Positions 59,755 through 64,000 of a stretch of DNA of 64,000 nt are shown piece by piece. The stretch covers positions 1 through 64,000 of the forward strand of contig NZ_DASWPE010000117.1 in assembly GCF_036404135.1 (NCBI RefSeq), read 5' to 3'. The notes under the pieces were generated by a model. That model was given only the letters and a program-made list of their open reading frames with translations, had not been told where the DNA came from and searched no databases. This stretch comes from Rhodopseudomonas_A sp036404135. Lineage in GTDB: Bacteria > Pseudomonadota > Alphaproteobacteria > Rhizobiales > Xanthobacteraceae. The translations under genes were made by a program, and so were the position numbers. How positions within the stretch are numbered: position 1 is the stretch's first letter; each line of letters opens with the position of its first letter.

Positions 59755-61086
59755 ATGATCCGGTCGCTTCGCAACCGCCTGTTCGTCGCGCTCACCGCAG
59801 TGATCATGTTGACCAGCGCGGCGGGAGCCGTGTTCGCTTACAAATGGGCGTTCGACGAGGCGATCGAAATCCAGGATTCCGCGCTGATCCAGGTCGCCGG
59901 CCTCGCCCATAGCGGCAAGTCCGTCGTCGGCGGGGCGCTGCATGGCGTCGAGGAGAACGCCGACATCTGGCTGATCGAACTCGGCAACACGCCGCGCGGC
60001 AATCCCGACGAACGCCGGCTGTTCACGTTGCAGGATGGACTGCACGGCACCACGGTTCGGGGGCAGCCTGTCCGCGTGTTGCTTGGCACCCGCGCCGAGG
60101 GCAGCCGCTTTGCGGTGGCGCAGCCGACCGCAGTGCGCGACGAAACCGCCCGCGACATGGCGCTTCGTACCTTGCTGCCGATCGCGCTGCTGGTGCCTTG
60201 CCTGTTGCTGGTGACGGCGCTCATCATCGCGCATTCGCTGCGCCCGATCGTCAGCCTCGCGGAAAACCTGGACGCCCGCCGCGCCGACGACCTCGCGGCA
60301 CTGCCGACCGCCGGCACGCCGAGCGAATTACAGCCGTTCATCGTTTCGATCAACGCGCTGCTGGCGCGGATCGGCTCGTTGATGGAGCAGCAGCGCCGTT
60401 TCCTGGCCGATGCGGCGCACGAGCTGCGCACGCCGATCACGGCGCTCAGCCTGCAGGCCGAAAACCTTGAAGCGGTCTCGCTGTCGGCCGATGCGCGCGA
60501 TCGGGCTGCTGCGCTCAGGCAGGGCGTCCAACGCACCAAGCATCTGCTCGATCAGTTGTTGGCGCTTGCCCGGTATGAAGCCTCCCCCTCATCACCCGAT
60601 CCCAGAGCTTTGCTCGCGCTTGACGGTGCGGCCCGCGAGGTGGTCGCTGACCTGATGCCGCGGGCGATCGACCGCGGCATTGATCTCGGCTTCGAGCGGA
60701 TCGAGCGTGTTGACGTCCGCTGCGAAGCGATCATGGCGACATCGATCATCCGCAATCTGCTCGACAACGCGCTGCGTTTTACCCCCGACGGGGGGCGTAT
60801 CGATCTCGACATCTATCCCGACGGCGATGCGGCGGTTCTCTGCATCGCCGACACCGGGCCGGGCATCGCGGCCTGCGAGATTGATCGGGTGTTCGAGCCG
60901 TTCTTTCGCGGCAGCCGGCCCGACGGCGACGGCACCGGCCTCGGCCTCGCCATCGTCGCGCGGATCGTCGCCAGTCTCGACGGGACGATCATTCTGGCAA
61001 ATCGCGACGCGGCCAAGCGATCGGGACTTGAAGTCACCATCAGGCTGCCTGCAGCTTGCTGCGCTGGGGATCCCCAACCGACTTAA
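59755..61086 (+). CDS. Sensor histidine kinase (HAMP, HisKA)
   Basis: 443 residues. Two membrane helices (FVALTAVIMLTSAAGAVFAY, about 9-28; LLPIALLVPCLLLVTALIIA, about 142-162) flank a periplasmic sensor (DSALIQVAGLAHSGKSVVGG, LFTLQDGLHGTTVRGQPVRV). HAMP-like segment SLRPIVSLAENLDARRADDL. HisKA has His222 in FLADAAHELRTPITALSLQA. N box IRNLLDNALRFTPDGGRID, G1 IADTGPGIA, F/G2 EPFFRGSRPDGDGTGLGLAI. All catalytic motifs are intact, unlike the first kinase of the window. It probably phosphorylates the response regulator at 56422, with the COG4705-type genes between them as likely targets. The ligand is unknown. Confidence 0.92.
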   Translation: MIRSLRNRLFVALTAVIMLTSAAGAVFAYKWAFDEAIEIQDSALIQVAGLAHSGKSVVGGALHGVEENADIWLIELGNTPRGNPDERRLFTLQDGLHGTTVRGQPVRVLLGTRAEGSRFAVAQPTAVRDETARDMALRTLLPIALLVPCLLLVTALIIAHSLRPIVSLAENLDARRADDLAALPTAGTPSELQPFIVSINALLARIGSLMEQQRRFLADAAHELRTPITALSLQAENLEAVSLSADARDRAAALRQGVQRTKHLLDQLLALARYEASPSSPDPRALLALDGAAREVVADLMPRAIDRGIDLGFERIERVDVRCEAIMATSIIRNLLDNALRFTPDGGRIDLDIYPDGDAAVLCIADTGPGIAACEIDRVFEPFFRGSRPDGDGTGLGLAIVARIVASLDGTIILANRDAAKRSGLEVTIRLPAACCAGDPQPT

Positions 61087-61113
61087 CACGCGCCGCGGCG
61101 TTCTTTCGGCACC

Positions 61114-61882
61114 ATGCAGCGGCGCGGTTGGCCGGACGGAGCGCGCCAAGCCAGTCACCCAAATGGATTTGCTAAAATTTTGGAACAGGTTATCGCCGTC
61201 GTCTCCGCTTGGATCGTGGCCCTGATTTCCTCGCTCGGCTATTTCGGCGCGGCCGTTCTCATGGCGATCGAGTCCGCCTGCATCCCGCTTCCGTCGGAAG
61301 TGATCATGCCGTTCGCCGGCTATTTCGCATTCAAGGGCCAGTTCAGCCTAATCGGCGCCGTGACCGTTGGGGCGATCGGTTGCAATCTCGGGTCCACCGT
61401 CGCTTATCTGATCGCCGCAAAGGGCGGCCGGGCCGCAATCGAGCGCTGGGGCGCCTATGTGGCGCTGCGGCCCGGCGAACTCGTCCATGCCGAACGCTTC
61501 TTCGCCCGATACGGCGGCGTCACCGTGTTCGTCGGCCGGTTGCTTCCGATCATCCGAACCTTCATCGCGTTTCCGGCCGGACTGGCGCAGATGCCGATGC
61601 TGCGTTTTCAGCTTTTCACCTTCGTCGGCTCCTGGCCGTGGTGCTTTGCGCTGGCGTATGCCGGCTTCTTTCTCGGCGAACGATGGGAGAGCGACCTTCC
61701 ACGAAATTCTAAACCGTTTTGACATCCTTGTGGTCGTGGTGATCGCGGGGGCGCTCGTATGGTTCGGCGGGTCGCGCTGGCGCGCGCGTACTGAAGCGCT
61801 GAAGAAGTCGGCGATATTTTCGACGGTGACGCAAAATCTTGTCCGCGGCGTCCTCCCGCGGGTAACCCGTTCAATTTGTTAG
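61114..61882 (+). pseudogene. Frameshifted dedA membrane-protein gene
   Basis: The first frame gives a DedA/SNARE-associated protein: ALISSLGYFGAAVLMAIESA, CIPLPSEVIMPFAGYFAFKG, FARYGGVTVFVGRLLPIIRT, FIAFPAGLAQMPMLRFQLFT and FALAYAGFFLGERWES, then ends in an alien tail DLPRNSKPF at 61722. The expected last part, TFHEILNRFDILVVVVIAGA and LVWFGGSRWRAR, continues in another frame to 61882. A one-base indel at about 61690-61696 thus removes the last membrane helix, either as a true mutation or a sequencing error. DedA proteins are lipid scramblases or flippases needed for envelope integrity. The start is uncertain (ATG 61114 or a TTG near 61180). Confidence 0.75.
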
Positions 61883-61934
61883 GAGTAGGCTGCGCTCCCA
61901 TCCGAGGACTACCTGCCCATACGACAGTCGACCG

Positions 61935-62558
61935 CTAGATCGTTTTGCCAGTGATTGGATCGATGTGAATTTGCTCGGAACGGTGACCGTCCTGAATCCA
62001 AATCTCCCAGACGGCCCGCCCATGCACTTGCTCCAGGCCCGCGTTAAGAGCGCGACCCCCATTGGCTCTTTCGACCGATGCAATGGCTTCCCGCAGTGTG
62101 ACTTTGGCGATTTTTAAGGCCATCAGCTCTGCCTTATCTTCGACGCCAACAGCGGACTCACCTGTCACCGTTGCGTCGTCGATGGCCTGGCCGTTCGTCC
62201 CGTCGACAAGACCGTTCCAGACCTTTCCGTTCGCATAGCTGCGGACCGCATACATCGGATAGCCCACCTTGGGCTCGAAACTGACGTCGAAGACTTTTGC
62301 GCCGATCCGCAATTTCTCGGCCACGGCGATGATCTCGGGGATGGGAAGTCTGGCCAATTCGAGAGCCGCAGCCTCTCCGGGCGCAATCGTCGCGGCCTGA
62401 CCTGGTTGATCAAGGGGCGCGAGTAGTTTTTGCAAGGCATCCTTCGCACTCGACGGTTGCGGTTTGTCGGCGCGTAGTTGTCCGATGGCCGCGTCAAACA
62501 CGGCTCGGTCCGGTGTTCGCCCCAGTCTAAAAGCCGGCCCGCAATCTCCGAATCGCAT
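61935..62558 (-). CDS. PepSY-domain protein
   Basis: 207 residues. A weakly conserved front (AAIGQLRADKPQPSSAKDAL) is followed by a helix-strand part (LELARLPIPEIIAVAEKLRI) and PepSY-like repeats. These include FDVSFEPKVGYPMYAVRSYA, KAELMALKIAKVTLREAIAS and VERANGGRALNAGLEQVHGR, ending AVWEIWIQDGHRSEQIHIDP ITGK-type. PepSY domains are usually exported and inhibit or bind periplasmic partners. No signal peptide is in this frame; a hydrophobic stretch (VTAVITVVMITC) lies just upstream in another frame (about 62559-62626), so the export signal may have been lost by a frameshift. Confidence 0.65.
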   Translation of the reverse strand: MRFGDCGPAFRLGRTPDRAVFDAAIGQLRADKPQPSSAKDALQKLLAPLDQPGQAATIAPGEAAALELARLPIPEIIAVAEKLRIGAKVFDVSFEPKVGYPMYAVRSYANGKVWNGLVDGTNGQAIDDATVTGESAVGVEDKAELMALKIAKVTLREAIASVERANGGRALNAGLEQVHGRAVWEIWIQDGHRSEQIHIDPITGKTI

Positions 62559-62627
62559 CGAGCCGGCATGTGATCATGACGACCGTGATGACTGCTGTGA
62601 CGCAGCTCATGGTCGCGCCCCCACACA

Positions 62628-63320
62628 TCAAGGTTCAGGTTTAGATCGAGCAGGGACCGATTTCAACGGTCGGCACCCGTCCAGAAACAATTCGACGGCG
62701 GCGCTGACTTGCTCACACAGTTCTCGTTCTAGCTTCGCGGTCTTGCCTCTGAGGATCAGAGCGCGGGTCGGGCCGTCGACCACCGCGAACAGAAATTGTT
62801 GCGCGAGAAATCGAGCATCTGCCGATCTTATTTGGTTCTCGCGCATGGCGTTGGCGAATATTTCGGCGATCAGTTCCCGGGCATGGATGGCGCTCTCATG
62901 GTAGGCGAGGGCAAGCTGTCGAAATTGATATGCCTCCGACGTAATAAGTCGGTCGATCGCAACGGCGGCCGGAGATAGCGCCCGTTTGGAAAGTTCGACG
63001 CCGATCCTCACCAGCGTCGGCTCGATCGGGGCGGCTCGATCAGCTCGCCCGGGGCTCGGCAAGAGGAGATCGTTCATCCGCTTCCGGATCACGGCTGCAA
63101 ACAGCGCTTCCTTAGAGTCGAAGCGCGAGTAGAAGGTCTGCTTGGATATGCGGGCCTTGACTGCGATGAGGTCGACACTCGTCGCCTCGAAACTCGTCTC
63201 AGAGAACAGGCGCGTCGCCACGTCAACGATGTGGTCGGTGATCCGACCGGCCTGTTCTTTGGTCGGCCGTCCGCTGCGTCGTCTTTGGACCTTGTTCGGC
63301 TTGGCCGTGGTGACATTCAT
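62628..63320 (-). CDS. TetR-family transcriptional regulator
   Basis: 230 residues. A basic N-terminal tail (KVQRRRSGRPTKEQAG) precedes the TetR DNA-binding domain: ITDHIVDVATRLFSETSFEA, TSVDLIAVKARISKQTFYSR and FDSKEALFAAVIRKRMNDL. The all-helical C-terminal domain (LAYHESAIHARELIAEIFAN, FLAQQFLFAVVDGPTRALIL) resembles the TetR_C AefR-type domain. Ligand and targets are unknown. A palindrome in the divergent gap (63441-63450) is a candidate operator, which would place the DUF2147 gene and itself under its control. Confidence 0.9.
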   Translation of the reverse strand: MNVTTAKPNKVQRRRSGRPTKEQAGRITDHIVDVATRLFSETSFEATSVDLIAVKARISKQTFYSRFDSKEALFAAVIRKRMNDLLLPSPGRADRAAPIEPTLVRIGVELSKRALSPAAVAIDRLITSEAYQFRQLALAYHESAIHARELIAEIFANAMRENQIRSADARFLAQQFLFAVVDGPTRALILRGKTAKLERELCEQVSAAVELFLDGCRPLKSVPARSKPEP

Positions 63321-63440
63321 CCAGATCGTCTCCAGATCTTCCGCTCGCTGCGGGCAGATCGGTTGTGCCGTTAATCGCTTCGCGGTTTCCCGCGTCCGTT
63401 ACTTTGCATATCCGCTTGCCGGCGGCTACGAAAGAGTGTA

Positions 63441-63450
63441 ATCGTACGAT
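63441..63450. promoter_or_regulatory. Palindrome in the TetR divergent promoter
   Basis: ATCGTACGAT, a perfect 10-bp palindrome in the 198-base gap between the TetR gene and the DUF2147 gene. Candidate operator by position only. Confidence 0.35.
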
Positions 63451-63518
63451 ACGGTTTGATTATTCGCGTGACTGAGACTGGGCCCGAGCTTGCTGTGGCA
63501 AGGAAGAATGAGGCGAAG

Positions 63519-64000
63519 ATGTTGATGTTCCGAACGATTATGCGTGCGGCTCTTGCTGCTGGCTGGGTAGCTGCTGCCAGTCCCGGCATTGCCGCGACTC
63601 CGGTCGATCCGAGCGGGACCTGGCTTACGGAAGATGGTCGCGCGCGGATTCGAATTGAGCGCTACGGACCGAAGTTGGAACAGATTTGCGGCTACATCGT
63701 CTGGATGAGCGTGACCGTCGACGCCAAGGGGCAACAACTCTTGGACCAGCAGAATCTCGATCTCACAAAGCGATCCCGGCCGGTTCTGGGGCACCAACTG
63801 ATCATGGGCCTCAAGCCAGGTCAGGACGGCCGTTTCACCGGACAAATCTATAACGCGGAAAATGGCAAGTCTTACGATGTCTCTCTCTGGCGAGAGACGC
63901 GGGATTTGAAGCTGAAGGGGTGCATGCTCTCGGTTCTATGCTCGACTCAGACCTGGAGCCAAACGTTGGATGCTCTTCCAGGGCAATTAGTTGGGATGAC
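63519..64000 (+). CDS. DUF2147-family exported protein (cut by window end)
   Basis: 160 full codons, open at the 3' edge. A signal peptide (MLMFRTIMRAALAAGWVAAA, cleaved after IAA) is followed by DUF2147 blocks: DPSGTWLTEDGRARIRIERY, CGYIVWMS, then GLKPGQDGRFTGQIYNAENG, KSYDVSLWRE and LKLKGCMLSVLCSTQTWSQ. DUF2147 proteins are small exported beta-barrel-like (lipocalin-type) proteins of unknown role. The start ATG 63519 is preceded by GAGG. It is divergent from the TetR gene, a probable regulator. Confidence 0.85.
   Translation, partial: MLMFRTIMRAALAAGWVAAASPGIAATPVDPSGTWLTEDGRARIRIERYGPKLEQICGYIVWMSVTVDAKGQQLLDQQNLDLTKRSRPVLGHQLIMGLKPGQDGRFTGQIYNAENGKSYDVSLWRETRDLKLKGCMLSVLCSTQTWSQTLDALPGQLVGM

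Overview
The window looks like chromosomal DNA of a GC-rich alphaproteobacterium of the Bradyrhizobium/Rhodopseudomonas group (Nitrobacteraceae). This rests on the coding style, paired phasin genes, a PleC/DivJ-type histidine kinase with a CtrA-like site upstream, a tRNA-His lacking G-1, and the short dispersed repeat containing CGAAGCAATCCAG. The species assignment is an inference.

Layout. (1) 1-5.9 kb: a multi-PAS histidine kinase, two phasins, a MITE-like element and tRNA-His. (2) 5.8-7.2 kb: a decayed segment beside the tRNA with a broken PD-(D/E)XK-type gene. (3) 7.2-35.7 kb, plus strand: a long regulatory and secretion cluster. It runs TonB-like protein, STN-TonB hybrid, ECF sigma, FecR-type anti-sigma, TpsB transporter, ExbB with a DUF2341/LamG head, ExbD, TonB, porin, coiled-coil protein, PpiC isomerase, YbjN-like protein, lytic transglycosylase, two small exported or membrane proteins, a second ECF sigma, a 25-residue ORF, and a 4290-residue filamentous-haemagglutinin exoprotein. 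(4) 35.7-46.9 kb, minus strand, convergent with (3): a complete type II secretion operon (gspD-O-K-L-M-C/N-like-E-F-G-H-I-J). (5) 47.2-54.8 kb: a third ECF sigma with a PHO-box-like site upstream, two TPR genes of which one is a GT41 O-GlcNAc-transferase-like enzyme, a large PstS/DING-like exported protein, and UDP-glucuronate decarboxylase. (6) 54.8-56.4 kb: decay zone with a DUF2971 fragment and a collapsed feoB. (7) 56.4-61.1 kb: response regulator and histidine kinase in opposite orientation around two COG4705-type membrane proteins and a small periplasmic protein, plus a second MITE-like element. (8) 61.1-64 kb: frameshifted dedA, PepSY protein, TetR regulator and a DUF2147 gene cut by the window end.

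The most interesting content is sections 3-5 read as one unit. The gene set matches the Pseudomonas aeruginosa PUMA3 (VreA/VreI/VreR) locus, which controls the Hxc type II system and the PdtA/PdtB two-partner system with ExbB2/ExbD2 during phosphate starvation. Here the locus has three related ECF sigmas with a single FecR, a PHO-box-like site before the third sigma, a DING/PstS-like candidate substrate and a GT41 glycosyltransferase. The working model is phosphate limitation inducing an ECF cascade that builds a TonB/Exb-associated two-partner adhesin system and a type II secreton.
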